A DNA stretch of 6,557 nucleotides, from NCBI GenBank assembly GCA_017551405.1, contig JAFZLP010000121.1:1-6557 (forward strand). Reading direction: 5' to 3'. Below the pieces are notes generated by a model, which searched no databases, was not told where the DNA came from, and saw only the letters and a list, made by a program, of their open reading frames with translations. The position numbers and the translations under genes are program-made. Source of the DNA: Bacteroidales bacterium. GTDB taxonomy: Bacteria > Bacteroidota > Bacteroidia > Bacteroidales > UBA932. Positions 1 through 6,548 of this stretch are shown here, in pieces (positions within the stretch are counted from its first letter, which is position 1; every line of letters begins with the position of its first letter).

Positions 1-1
1 C

Positions 2-973
2 ACGGAGAGCGGAGAGGGATGCAGCGCCTTCCTCGGAGGCATCTCCAAGAACTACAACACCAACCTCCTGGTAAGCCGCAATCCGGTAGTGGTGGCGGAA
101 GCCGACGAGTTCGACCGCAGCTTCCTGCAGCTCCACCCCACCGTCGCGGCCGTCACCGCGATGGACGCCGACCATCTGGACATCTACGGCGACCTCGAGC
201 ATTACCAGCAGGCCTTCAAGGAGTTCGCCGCCCAGGTTTCGGGCATCCTCATCTACAAGTACGGGCTTCCCCTGTCCGACACCGGCACCGACGCCAGGCT
301 TTATACCTATGCGCTTGAAGACCAGCGCGCGAACTTCTATGCCGAGAACATGCGCCTCGACGAGTACGGGCACTACACTTACGACCTCCATTATCCGGGA
401 GGCGTCCTGTGCGACATCCGCGTGGGCACGCTCGGCTGGGTGAACGTAGAGAACAGCATCGCCGCCAGCGCCATCTGTCTCTGCCATGGCGTGGACGGGC
501 AGAAACTCCGCCATGCGATAGGCACGTTCCAGGGCGCCAAGCGCCGTCTGGACGAGCATGTGAACACCCCGAGGCTCACATACATAGACGATTACGCCCA
601 TCATCCCAACGAACTCGAGGCAGCCATTTCCTCCATCAGGGGGATGTTCCCGCACAGGAAGATCACGGCTGTTTTCCAGCCTCATCTCTTCACCCGCACC
701 CGCGACTTCGCCCCCGAATTCGCAAAGGCCCTTAGCATGGTGGACAAGCTGATCCTGCTGGACATTTATCCGGCACGCGAGGAACCCATCCCGGGAGTCA
801 CTTCCGAGATCATTTTCAAGGACGTGACCGCCCCCGAGAAACTGCTGATAAAGAAGGATGAGCTCATGGCTCTCCTCGAAAAGGAACCGCTCGACGTACT
901 TGTGACGTTCGGTGCGGGCAATATCGACCGCTTCGTTGAACCCATAAAGGAGATGCTCCTGAAGAGGATATGA
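2..973 (+). CDS. murC: UDP-N-acetylmuramate--L-alanine ligase MurC (5'-truncated by window edge)
   Basis: MurC ligates L-alanine to UDP-MurNAc with ATP in the cytoplasm, the first step of peptidoglycan stem-peptide synthesis. The reading frame is open from base 2 and gives 323 visible residues. Family members are about 450-480 residues, so the N-terminal UDP-binding domain and the GTHGKT-type P-loop lie outside the window. Visible signatures in order are CSAFLGGISKNY, the metal-site segment EADEFDRSF (visible residues 33-41), DADHLDIYG, the Bacteroidota-type VNVENSIAA, then the C-terminal Mur ligase domain with DDYAHHPNE (Y198-AHHP), FQPHLFTRTRDF and YPAREEPIPGV. An internal ATG at 89 is not the true start, because conserved MurC sequence continues upstream of it in frame. 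The stop codon overlaps the ftsQ start by 4 bp. The identification is secure; only the 5' end is missing. Confidence 0.97.
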   Translation, partial: TESGEGCSAFLGGISKNYNTNLLVSRNPVVVAEADEFDRSFLQLHPTVAAVTAMDADHLDIYGDLEHYQQAFKEFAAQVSGILIYKYGLPLSDTGTDARLYTYALEDQRANFYAENMRLDEYGHYTYDLHYPGGVLCDIRVGTLGWVNVENSIAASAICLCHGVDGQKLRHAIGTFQGAKRRLDEHVNTPRLTYIDDYAHHPNELEAAISSIRGMFPHRKITAVFQPHLFTRTRDFAPEFAKALSMVDKLILLDIYPAREEPIPGVTSEIIFKDVTAPEKLLIKKDELMALLEKEPLDVLVTFGAGNIDRFVEPIKEMLLKRI

Positions 974-1749
974 AAAAAGGACTCCGGATACTGCTATTCA
1001 TTGTGACGCTGGCACTGTTCGCCGCCGTTACCGTCCTTGTGTACAGCAGTGCGTCTGCCGGCAGGCATGTGCTGACATGCAACGGCCTCGACGTCCAGCT
1101 GCCCAAGGGAGGCAGGTTCGTGAGCGAAAACGACATCAAGGAATATCTCAAGGAGTATTACGGTTCCTACCTGGGAGAGCGCCTTGACAGCGTGGATCTC
1201 AGCCGCATAGAGAAGGCCCTGGACATACGCAGCGCCGTGCGCAAGAGCGAGGCGTGGATTACCGACGACGGCATCCTTCACATCAGCGTGAGCCAGAGGG
1301 AGCCGGCAGTCCGCTTCCAGGGGAACGGTTTCAGCTGCTATGCCGACCGGACCGGCTTCATCTTCCCGCATCAGGGCAGTTACAGCCCCCTGGTGCCCGT
1401 GGTGGACGGTGCGCTTCCGCTCCATCTTGCCAAGGGTTACAAGGGAGAGGCCGGAAGCGAAAAGGAAAAGGAATGGATAATGCAGATGCTCGATCTGCTC
1501 GACTATATGAAGAAGAGCAGGATCTGGGCCGACAACATTTCCCAGATAAACGTACAGCAGAACGGAGACCTGGTGCTGTACCCGCGCGACGGGGCCGAAC
1601 ATTTCATCTTCGGGGCGCCCGACAGCTTCGAGGACAAATTCTCACGCATCGAGGATTATTACCGTTACATAAAGCCCTCGAAGGACTCGGCTTACTACCG
1701 CAGCGTGAACGTGAAGTATGAGGGACAAATTGTTTGCAGACAAAAATAA
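970..1749 (+). CDS. ftsQ: Cell division protein FtsQ
   Basis: FtsQ is a bitopic inner-membrane divisome protein that links early cytoplasmic division proteins to the septal synthesis complex. The 259-residue product has a short basic N-terminus (MKKGLR) and one membrane helix at about residues 7-27. A periplasmic part follows, with a POTRA-like region at about 35-115 that ends in ISVSQREPAVRF. Next comes a beta-domain with the Y-A-D-R-T-G-F-I-F-P segment around 124-133. The C-terminus, VNVKYEGQIVCRQK, matches the end of Bacteroidota FtsQ proteins as I know them. Sequence divergence across the family is high, so the call rests on topology, these short motifs and the place between murC and ftsA. 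Periplasmic cysteines lie at 37, 123 and 256; whether they form a disulfide cannot be told. The start ATG overlaps the murC stop (ATGA), which suggests translational coupling. Confidence 0.93.
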   Translation: MKKGLRILLFIVTLALFAAVTVLVYSSASAGRHVLTCNGLDVQLPKGGRFVSENDIKEYLKEYYGSYLGERLDSVDLSRIEKALDIRSAVRKSEAWITDDGILHISVSQREPAVRFQGNGFSCYADRTGFIFPHQGSYSPLVPVVDGALPLHLAKGYKGEAGSEKEKEWIMQMLDLLDYMKKSRIWADNISQINVQQNGDLVLYPRDGAEHFIFGAPDSFEDKFSRIEDYYRYIKPSKDSAYYRSVNVKYEGQIVCRQK

Positions 1750-1761
1750 AAACATAATATC

Positions 1762-3225
1762 ATGAAAGACAGATACATAGCGACAGTCGACCTGGGTACG
1801 GGAAAGATAGCCGTTTCCGTTGCGAAAGTCACCGGAGACAACACCCAGATCCTCTATTACCGCGAGGTCCCCTCGGACGGGGTGCGATATGGCCGCATCT
1901 TCAATCCGGTCAAGGCCTCCGTTCCCCTGAAGCAGGCAATTTCAGACGCCGAGAACGAACTCGGCATCAGCATCCGCCAGGTGGTCATCGGCCTTCCCCG
2001 CTACGGAGTGCGCCAGGAAACCGCATTCGCCGAAACGCAGAGGGGCGACCCGGCATCATGCATCACCCAGGAGGAGATAGACGGCGTGAAAGAAATGGCG
2101 CTGGATACCTATCCCCTCGATGACGAGGACCACGAGGAGATGTACGGGGCTGTCGCCCAGTCCTTCTCCACGGAGGACGCCCTCAACTACAGCGAAGAGG
2201 ACGTGGTGGGAATGCCATCTTCCAGCCTGCAGGGGAATTTCAAGGTCTTCGTGGGCAACAAGAAGGCCGTTACAAACATAGGCATCATGCTGAACAACGC
2301 GGGTGTGGCGGAAGCCAACAGGTACTTCCTCCCCCGCGCCACCGCCGACGCCGTGCTCACCGGTGAAGAGAAGGAAAACGGCGTCGCCCTGGTTGAAATG
2401 GGCGCCGGAGTCACTTCGGTGACGATATTCCAGGACAACATTCTCCGCTACTATTACGCCATCCCCTTCGGCGGCAAGAGCATCACCACGGACATCAAGT
2501 TCGAGTGCGGCTTCACCGGCAGGCTGGCGGAGAACATAAAGCTCGCCTTCGGCGCCTGCATGCCTGAAAGGCTCCAGAGCATGAGCGACAAGGTGCTGTC
2601 TATCAACGATGAAGAGGACGGCACCTCGCAGCAGCTCAGCATCAAGTACCTTTCCGAAATCATCACCGCAAGACTCAAGGAGATAGTCGACGCCATCCTC
2701 TTCAAAATCCAGGACAGCGGCTACGCCGACAAACTACGCAACGGAATCGTGCTTACCGGCGGCGGGGCCAATCTCGTCAACTGCGCGAATTTCATCAAGC
2801 AGATGTCGGGCTACAATGTCAGGATAGGCTTCCCCAAGGCGCGCAAGCTGTCTTTCGTGGACTGTCCGGGAATAGGCGAAACCGGAGCGGCGGCCACCGT
2901 CGGCATGCTTCTGCTCGCCATCGAGGACCAGCATCTGGACTGCGCCGACGAGAAGGGCAAGAAGGCGGAAGAAAAGAAGCCCGCGCCGGCAGACTCACCC
3001 AAGAAACCCGAAAAGAGCCAGCCCAAGAAACCCGAAAGGAAGAGCATCTTCGCCGAGCCGACTCCCGAAGAGGAGAAGATTTTCGAAGATGAGGCATGGG
3101 GTGAACCCGTCGAGCCGCCGAAGCCGCCGAAGCCCAGGAAGAGCATGTTCAAATGGACAAAAAAGATTACGGAAAGCCTGCGGGAAAGCGTGGGTAACCT
3201 CTACGATGGTATGGATGAAAAATAA
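1762..3225 (+). CDS. ftsA: Cell division protein FtsA, actin-like, with extended C-terminal linker
   Basis: FtsA is the actin-family ATPase that tethers FtsZ to the membrane. The 487-residue product shows the phosphate-1 loop DLGTGK (10-15), an FtsA-specific 1C/SHS2 region at about 84-165, a phosphate-2 loop EMGAGVTS (212-219), GGKSITTDI (237-245) and the adenosine loop LTGGGANL (331-338). The catalytic body ends near residue 392. A Lys/Pro/Glu-rich, probably disordered linker follows (about 393-458). The last 29 residues, from RKSMFKW to the end, can form an amphipathic helix that fits a membrane-targeting sequence. The protein is longer than the roughly 420 residues of E. coli FtsA because of this tail; long tails occur in Bacteroidota FtsA. 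The phosphate-2 loop begins with Glu where the family usually has Asp. The start is preceded by an A/T-rich leader with no Shine-Dalgarno sequence, 12 bp after ftsQ. Confidence 0.96.
   Translation: MKDRYIATVDLGTGKIAVSVAKVTGDNTQILYYREVPSDGVRYGRIFNPVKASVPLKQAISDAENELGISIRQVVIGLPRYGVRQETAFAETQRGDPASCITQEEIDGVKEMALDTYPLDDEDHEEMYGAVAQSFSTEDALNYSEEDVVGMPSSSLQGNFKVFVGNKKAVTNIGIMLNNAGVAEANRYFLPRATADAVLTGEEKENGVALVEMGAGVTSVTIFQDNILRYYYAIPFGGKSITTDIKFECGFTGRLAENIKLAFGACMPERLQSMSDKVLSINDEEDGTSQQLSIKYLSEIITARLKEIVDAILFKIQDSGYADKLRNGIVLTGGGANLVNCANFIKQMSGYNVRIGFPKARKLSFVDCPGIGETGAAATVGMLLLAIEDQHLDCADEKGKKAEEKKPAPADSPKKPEKSQPKKPERKSIFAEPTPEEEKIFEDEAWGEPVEPPKPPKPRKSMFKWTKKITESLRESVGNLYDGMDEK
2998..3037 (+). 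repeat. Two 16-bp exact direct repeats within the ftsA linker, 24-bp period
   Basis: The 16-mer cccaagaaacccgaaa occurs exactly at 2998-3013 and again at 3022-3037. It encodes P-K-K-P-E twice, eight residues apart, in the disordered Lys/Pro/Glu-rich linker of FtsA. The exact period of 24 bp fits an in-frame tandem duplication that has begun to diverge between the copies. Confidence 0.85.
3037..3146 (+). repeat. Separated 11-bp repeat encoding RKS(I/M)F twice in FtsA
   Basis: The 11-mer aggaagagcat occurs at 3037-3047 and 3136-3146, each time in the FtsA frame. It encodes R426-K-S-I-F430 and R459-K-S-M-F463. The second copy opens the C-terminal amphipathic helix. The first lies 33 residues upstream in the linker, so the linker may carry a second short basic-hydrophobic patch. 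Confidence 0.6.
3114..3134 (+). repeat. 9-bp tandem repeat gccgccgaa in the ftsA linker
   Basis: Two perfect copies of gccgccgaa (3114-3122 and 3123-3131) are followed by a partial third (gcc, 3132-3134). They encode the Pro-Pro-Lys run E-P-P-K-P-P-K-P just before the C-terminal amphipathic helix. This is a low-complexity in-frame repeat that could vary in copy number by slippage. Confidence 0.75.
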
Positions 3226-3236
3226 AAGTTACTGAA

Positions 3237-4481
3237 ATGAGCGACAATGAGTTGATTACCCCGTCCGACTGGGTTGTTTCGGACGCTACGATAAAGGTTC
3301 TGGGCGTAGGCGGAGGCGGCTGCAACGCCGTCACATACATGTATGAACAGGGCATCGAGGGCTGCAGCTTCGTAGTCTGCAACACCGACAGCCAGCATCT
3401 GATAGAGAGCTCGGTTCCCACCAAGATCCAGCTCGGATACGGCCTGGGAGCAGGCACCGACCCCATCAAGGGCCGCAATGCCGCCATCAATGCCCAGGAC
3501 GACATCTCAAGGGTGGTGCTGGAAGACAACACCCAGATGCTCTTCATTACCGCCGGCATGGGCGGCGGCACCGGTACCGGCGCGACTCCCGTCATCGCCA
3601 AGATGGCGAAGGACAAGGGCATCCTGACGGTGGCGGTGGTCACCATCCCCTTCCTGAACGAAGGCAGGCAGGCACTTGCAAGGGCCCTCGAAGGCATCCA
3701 CGAGCTGGAAAAGAACGTGGACAGCCTCATCATCATCAACAATGAAAAACTCTACGACTTCTTCGGCGACCAGCTCATCCACGACGCGTTCCCGAAGGCC
3801 GATGAGGTGCTCTCCATCGCAGTGCGCGGCATCATAGAGATCATCAAGAAGAAAGGCTATATCAACGTGGACTTCGAGGACGTGAAGACCCTCATGAAGG
3901 ACAGCGGGATGGCGCTGATGGGCTGCGGCACAGGAAGCGGCGAGAAGCGCATCGAGCAGGCCGTGCAGGGCGCTTTCGAGTCCCCGCTTCAGAACGACTT
4001 CGACCTCAAGAGCGCCAAGAAAGTGCTCGTGAACATCACCGTTCCGCACAACGAGCACAACCTGAGCATGAACGAGATGAAGAAGCTCAACGACAAGATA
4101 GACGAGTACACGGGCGGAGCCAACAACTTCAAGCGCGGCATCATCTACAATTACGACAAAGATGCGGGCGACACCATCCGCATTACGTCCATAGTCACGG
4201 GCCTGCGCTTCTCCGACGTGGTGGGAGAAGCCGCGAAAGACGTCGACAACTACATCGTGATCGACAAGAACTTCGTCTACGACAAGGGCGAGCAGGCCAG
4301 GGGCGAAGGAATCATCCTTACATCGGATTTCAATTCACGCATAGGCTACTCCAGCAAGGAGAACGAGCGCGCATTCCACTACGACCCGGACAAGCGCCCG
4401 GTTCTGCTGGTAAGCGAAGGACAGGATATTTCCAACCTGGAAAGCGTTCCCGCTATCAGGAGGCAGATCAGGAAAGACTGA
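3237..4481 (+). CDS. ftsZ: Cell division protein FtsZ, tubulin-like GTPase
   Basis: FtsZ polymerises on GTP into the cytokinetic ring. The 414-residue product has the N-terminal nucleotide-binding segment VLGVGGGGCNAV (21-32), the tubulin signature GGGTGTG (109-115), TIPFLNEGR (136-144), INNEKLYDFFG (167-177) and the T7 synergy loop NVDFEDV (210-216). The loop has the acidic residues D212 and D215 needed for GTP hydrolysis across the polymer interface. The C-terminal subdomain runs to ITSIVTGLRF (316-325). A short tail follows, ending in the peptide ISNLESVPAIRRQIRKD, the likely FtsA-binding end. It keeps the P-A-x-x-R arrangement but has Ile where many family members have an aromatic residue plus Leu. 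The gene lies 11 bp after ftsA with no Shine-Dalgarno sequence. It is the last + strand gene before the convergent rpiB and so closes the dcw cluster here. Confidence 0.98.
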   Translation: MSDNELITPSDWVVSDATIKVLGVGGGGCNAVTYMYEQGIEGCSFVVCNTDSQHLIESSVPTKIQLGYGLGAGTDPIKGRNAAINAQDDISRVVLEDNTQMLFITAGMGGGTGTGATPVIAKMAKDKGILTVAVVTIPFLNEGRQALARALEGIHELEKNVDSLIIINNEKLYDFFGDQLIHDAFPKADEVLSIAVRGIIEIIKKKGYINVDFEDVKTLMKDSGMALMGCGTGSGEKRIEQAVQGAFESPLQNDFDLKSAKKVLVNITVPHNEHNLSMNEMKKLNDKIDEYTGGANNFKRGIIYNYDKDAGDTIRITSIVTGLRFSDVVGEAAKDVDNYIVIDKNFVYDKGEQARGEGIILTSDFNSRIGYSSKENERAFHYDPDKRPVLLVSEGQDISNLESVPAIRRQIRKD

Positions 4482-4492
4482 GCTGAAAGCTA

Positions 4493-4921
4493 TTACACCG
4501 GTATCTTGTCGATGCGGCGCTGATGGCGGCCGCCGGCGAATGCCGTGGAAAGCCACACCCGGACACAGCTCACTGCCATGCGGTAGCTGATGAATCGCGC
4601 GGGAAGCACAAGCACGTTGGCGTTGTTGTGCTCCTTGACAAGCCCTGCTACAGCCATGTTCCATGCAAGACCGGCCCTGATGCCCCTGTGGTGATTGAGG
4701 GTCATGGCCATGCCGTTGCCGGTTCCGCAAAGCGCGATGCCGCAGTCCACTTCGCCGTTTTCCACCGCTGAAGCGAGCGGATGTGCGAAGTCGGGATAGT
4801 CGCAGCTGTCGGTGGAGTCGGTGCCGTAATTCACCACCTCGTGGCCCTTGCCGAGCAGGTAGGAAATGAGTTTCGTCTTGTAGTCGAGACCGGCGTGGTC
4901 GGAGCAGATTCCTATTTTCAT
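4493..4921 (-). CDS. rpiB: Ribose-5-phosphate isomerase B
   Basis: RpiB interconverts ribulose 5-phosphate and ribose 5-phosphate in the non-oxidative pentose phosphate pathway. The 142-residue protein is full length for the RpiB/LacAB family. Visible active-site elements are SDHAG (7-11, with D8 and H9), DYPDFAHP (41-48), the catalytic loop CGTGNGMAM with Cys65 and Thr67, HHRGIRAGL (77-85), KEHNNANVLVLPAR (96-109, His98), and the phosphate-binding arginines R132 and R136 in GGRHQRRID. These match the E. coli RpiB residues Cys66, Thr68, His99, Arg133 and Arg137 with an offset of one. RpiB is preferred over LacA/LacB because there are no galactose-pathway neighbours. It starts 9 bp after the gltX stop on the same strand, so it is probably the distal gene of a gltX-rpiB unit. 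Its 3' end lies 11 bp from the ftsZ stop. Confidence 0.95.
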   Translation of the reverse strand: MKIGICSDHAGLDYKTKLISYLLGKGHEVVNYGTDSTDSCDYPDFAHPLASAVENGEVDCGIALCGTGNGMAMTLNHHRGIRAGLAWNMAVAGLVKEHNNANVLVLPARFISYRMAVSCVRVWLSTAFAGGRHQRRIDKIPV

Positions 4922-4930
4922 GATTGTAAG

Positions 4931-6493
4931 CTATTGATTCAATACGGAGAATGCCTTGTCTACGCGTGCCGCGGCCTCGGCGGTGCCTATGGTATAGATG
5001 ATTTCCGCTATGCCGAGACCGCTCGCCGAACCGGTAAGCGCCAGGCGGAGGCAGTTCATGACCTTTCCGATCGGCCATTCGTTCTGCTTGATGTAGCCTT
5101 CGATGGCACCGGCGATGGCGGCGGGTTCCATCTCTCCGGAATAGTCCGCAATCAGGGCGCGGACCTTTTCGAGCGGTCCGCAGGCCTCCGGCACCCAGAA
5201 CTTTGCGACGTCTTTGGCCACATATTCGGAAGGTGCCACGAAGAGGTACGGCGCTGCCGTCCAGAAATCCGCCACGAAGCTTGCGCGGTCCTTGATGACC
5301 GAAATGGCCCTGGCGGCATACTCGGGAGTGGAGTCCACGCCCTGCTCCTTCAGTATGGGCATGTAGGCCTCTGCCAGTTCCTCATCTGACTTCATGCGCA
5401 GATATTCCTTATTGTACCACTTTGCCTTTTCGGGGTTGAAGCGGGCTCCGGACTTGATGACCCTTTCCAGCGAGAAGGCCTCTGAGAGTTCCTTCAGGGA
5501 GAGGATTTCCCTTTCGTCGCCGGGGTTCCAGCCGAGGAACGCCAGCATGTTGATGAAGGCCTCGGGGAAGTAGCCGTCCTCGCGGTAGCCCCTGGTGACT
5601 TCGCCCTCCGGGCTCACCCAACGCAGCGGGAACACAGGGAATCCGAGCTTGTCGCCGTCGCGCTTGCTGAGCTTTCCCTGGCCGCTGGGCTTGAGGAGCA
5701 GCGACAGGTGGGCGAAACGGGGCTGGGTATCCTGCCAGCCGAAGGCCTTGTAAAGCATGTAGTGCAGGGGCAGGGACGGAAGCCATTCCTCGCCGCGGAT
5801 GACCTCGGTTATTTCCATGAGGTGGTCGTCCACTATGTTGGCCAGGTGGTATGTGGGGAGCTCGTCGGAACGTTTCCACAGCACTTTGTCGTCGAGGGTA
5901 TCGGTATTCACTTCGATGTGGCCGCGGATGAGGTCGTCCATCTTCACCACTTCGTTTTCGGGCATCTTAAAACGGATGGTCCAGCCGGTGGTGGTCTCCA
6001 GCAGCCGGGCGCACTCTTCCTTGCCCAGCGTGAGCGAGTTGCGCAGGGTTTTGCGGCTTTCCTGGTTGTAGATGAAGGTCTCGCCTTTTGACTCCGCCTC
6101 GGCGCGCCTGGCGGCGAGCTCCTCGGGAGTGTCGAAAGCATAATAGGCATAGCCGTTCTCTATGAGCTGCTCGGCGTAGCGGCGATAAATCGCACGCCTC
6201 TGGCTCTGCCTGTATGGGCCATAGGGATGCCTGGAGGATGCCTCCTCCACTATTTTGCCGTTCTCCACGCCTTCGTCGGGAGTGATGCCGCACCAGCGGA
6301 GCGCTTCTATTATATACTCTTCTGCCCCGGGAACGAAACGGTTCGAATCGGTGTCTTCTATGCGAAGCACGAAAGTGCCGTTATGCTGCTTGGCGTAAAG
6401 GTAATTGTAAAGTGCGGTGCGGACTCCGCCGATATGGAGCGGGCCGGTGGGAGAAGGGGCAAAACGCACCCTGGTTTTTCTAGATTCTGCCAT
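4931..6493 (-). CDS. gltX: Glutamyl-tRNA synthetase
   Basis: This class I aminoacyl-tRNA synthetase charges tRNA(Glu) with glutamate in the cytoplasm. The 520-residue product begins with the canonical RVRFAPSPTGPLHIGGVRT, which contains the HIGH-type motif as H20-IGG. LRIEDTDSNR (43-52) and the acceptor-binding Rossmann region follow, with GWTIRFKMP (170-178) and TYHLANIVDDHLM (214-226). The KMSKS-type motif is KLSKRDG (274-280). The segment DKLGFPVFPL (281-290) and the insertion after it are typical of Bacteroidota GluRS. The helical anticodon-binding domain runs from about 340 to the end and includes LRLALTGSASGLGI (482-495). No zinc-type Cys cluster is seen near residues 110-125. GlnRS is unlikely given the KLSKR motif, overall architecture and length. 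Sequence alone does not settle whether it discriminates against tRNA(Gln). The ATG at 6493 is the first in-frame start before the conserved N-terminus and lies 8 nt below a promoter-like element. Confidence 0.97.
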   Translation of the reverse strand: MAESRKTRVRFAPSPTGPLHIGGVRTALYNYLYAKQHNGTFVLRIEDTDSNRFVPGAEEYIIEALRWCGITPDEGVENGKIVEEASSRHPYGPYRQSQRRAIYRRYAEQLIENGYAYYAFDTPEELAARRAEAESKGETFIYNQESRKTLRNSLTLGKEECARLLETTTGWTIRFKMPENEVVKMDDLIRGHIEVNTDTLDDKVLWKRSDELPTYHLANIVDDHLMEITEVIRGEEWLPSLPLHYMLYKAFGWQDTQPRFAHLSLLLKPSGQGKLSKRDGDKLGFPVFPLRWVSPEGEVTRGYREDGYFPEAFINMLAFLGWNPGDEREILSLKELSEAFSLERVIKSGARFNPEKAKWYNKEYLRMKSDEELAEAYMPILKEQGVDSTPEYAARAISVIKDRASFVADFWTAAPYLFVAPSEYVAKDVAKFWVPEACGPLEKVRALIADYSGEMEPAAIAGAIEGYIKQNEWPIGKVMNCLRLALTGSASGLGIAEIIYTIGTAEAAARVDKAFSVLNQ

Positions 6494-6501
6494 ACGGAGG
6501 G

Positions 6502-6509
6502 CAAATTTA
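6502..6509 (-). promoter_or_regulatory. Candidate Bacteroidota -7 promoter element for gltX-rpiB
   Basis: Read on the minus strand this is TAAATTTG, a full match to the Bacteroidota primary sigma -7 consensus TAnnTTTG. It ends 8 nt before the gltX ATG, so transcription would begin only a few bases before, or at, the start codon. No clear TTTG -33 element is seen at the usual spacing of roughly 19-21 bp. The call therefore rests on the -7 match and its position in the short AT-rich gap. Confidence 0.45.
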
Positions 6510-6532
6510 ACATTTTCTGCTGTTTTTCGTCT

Positions 6533-6540
6533 TATATTTG
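6533..6540 (+). promoter_or_regulatory. Candidate Bacteroidota -7 promoter element facing the right window edge
   Basis: This is TATATTTG, a full match to TAnnTTTG on the plus strand. It ends 8 nt before the ATG at 6549. A convincing -33 TTTG is absent at the expected distance; the nearest T-rich stretch (6513-6516) is too close. Its outward direction fits a divergent gene beginning at the window edge. Confidence 0.45.
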
Positions 6541-6548
6541 TAAAACTT

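Noticed and set aside
994..1602. Minus-strand open frame (202 codons) opposite ftsQ
   Set aside because: It is antisense to ftsQ, which has clear topology and family motifs. The antisense product shows no domain and has no promoter or spacing that would support a gene.
1729..1761. Possible internal promoter before ftsA (attgtttg and an A/T-rich stretch)
   Set aside because: It fails the TA at the start of TAnnTTTG and has no -33 partner. The A/T-rich leader is better explained as the usual Bacteroidota translation start context within an operon.
3507..4058. Long minus-strand open frame (183 codons) opposite ftsZ
   Set aside because: It lies wholly antisense to well-conserved ftsZ sequence and its product is a His/Asp/Val-rich low-complexity string with no recognisable motif. 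It is a by-product of GC-rich codon use.
4525..4534. Perfect 10-bp palindrome GGCGGCCGCC near the rpiB 3' end, considered as a terminator or protein-binding site
   Set aside because: It has no loop and no T-tract, and it is explained by the Gly-Gly-Arg codons of the conserved RpiB phosphate-binding segment in GC-rich DNA.
4335..5078. Minus-strand open frame (247 codons) overlapping rpiB, the ftsZ end and the gltX end
   Set aside because: It is an alternate frame of rpiB and gltX, rich in Arg, Gly and His as expected from out-of-frame reading of GC-rich genes. The rpiB frame carries all active-site motifs.
4781..5389. Plus-strand open frame (202 codons) opposite gltX and rpiB
   Set aside because: It is antisense to two clear genes and shows no recognisable motif.
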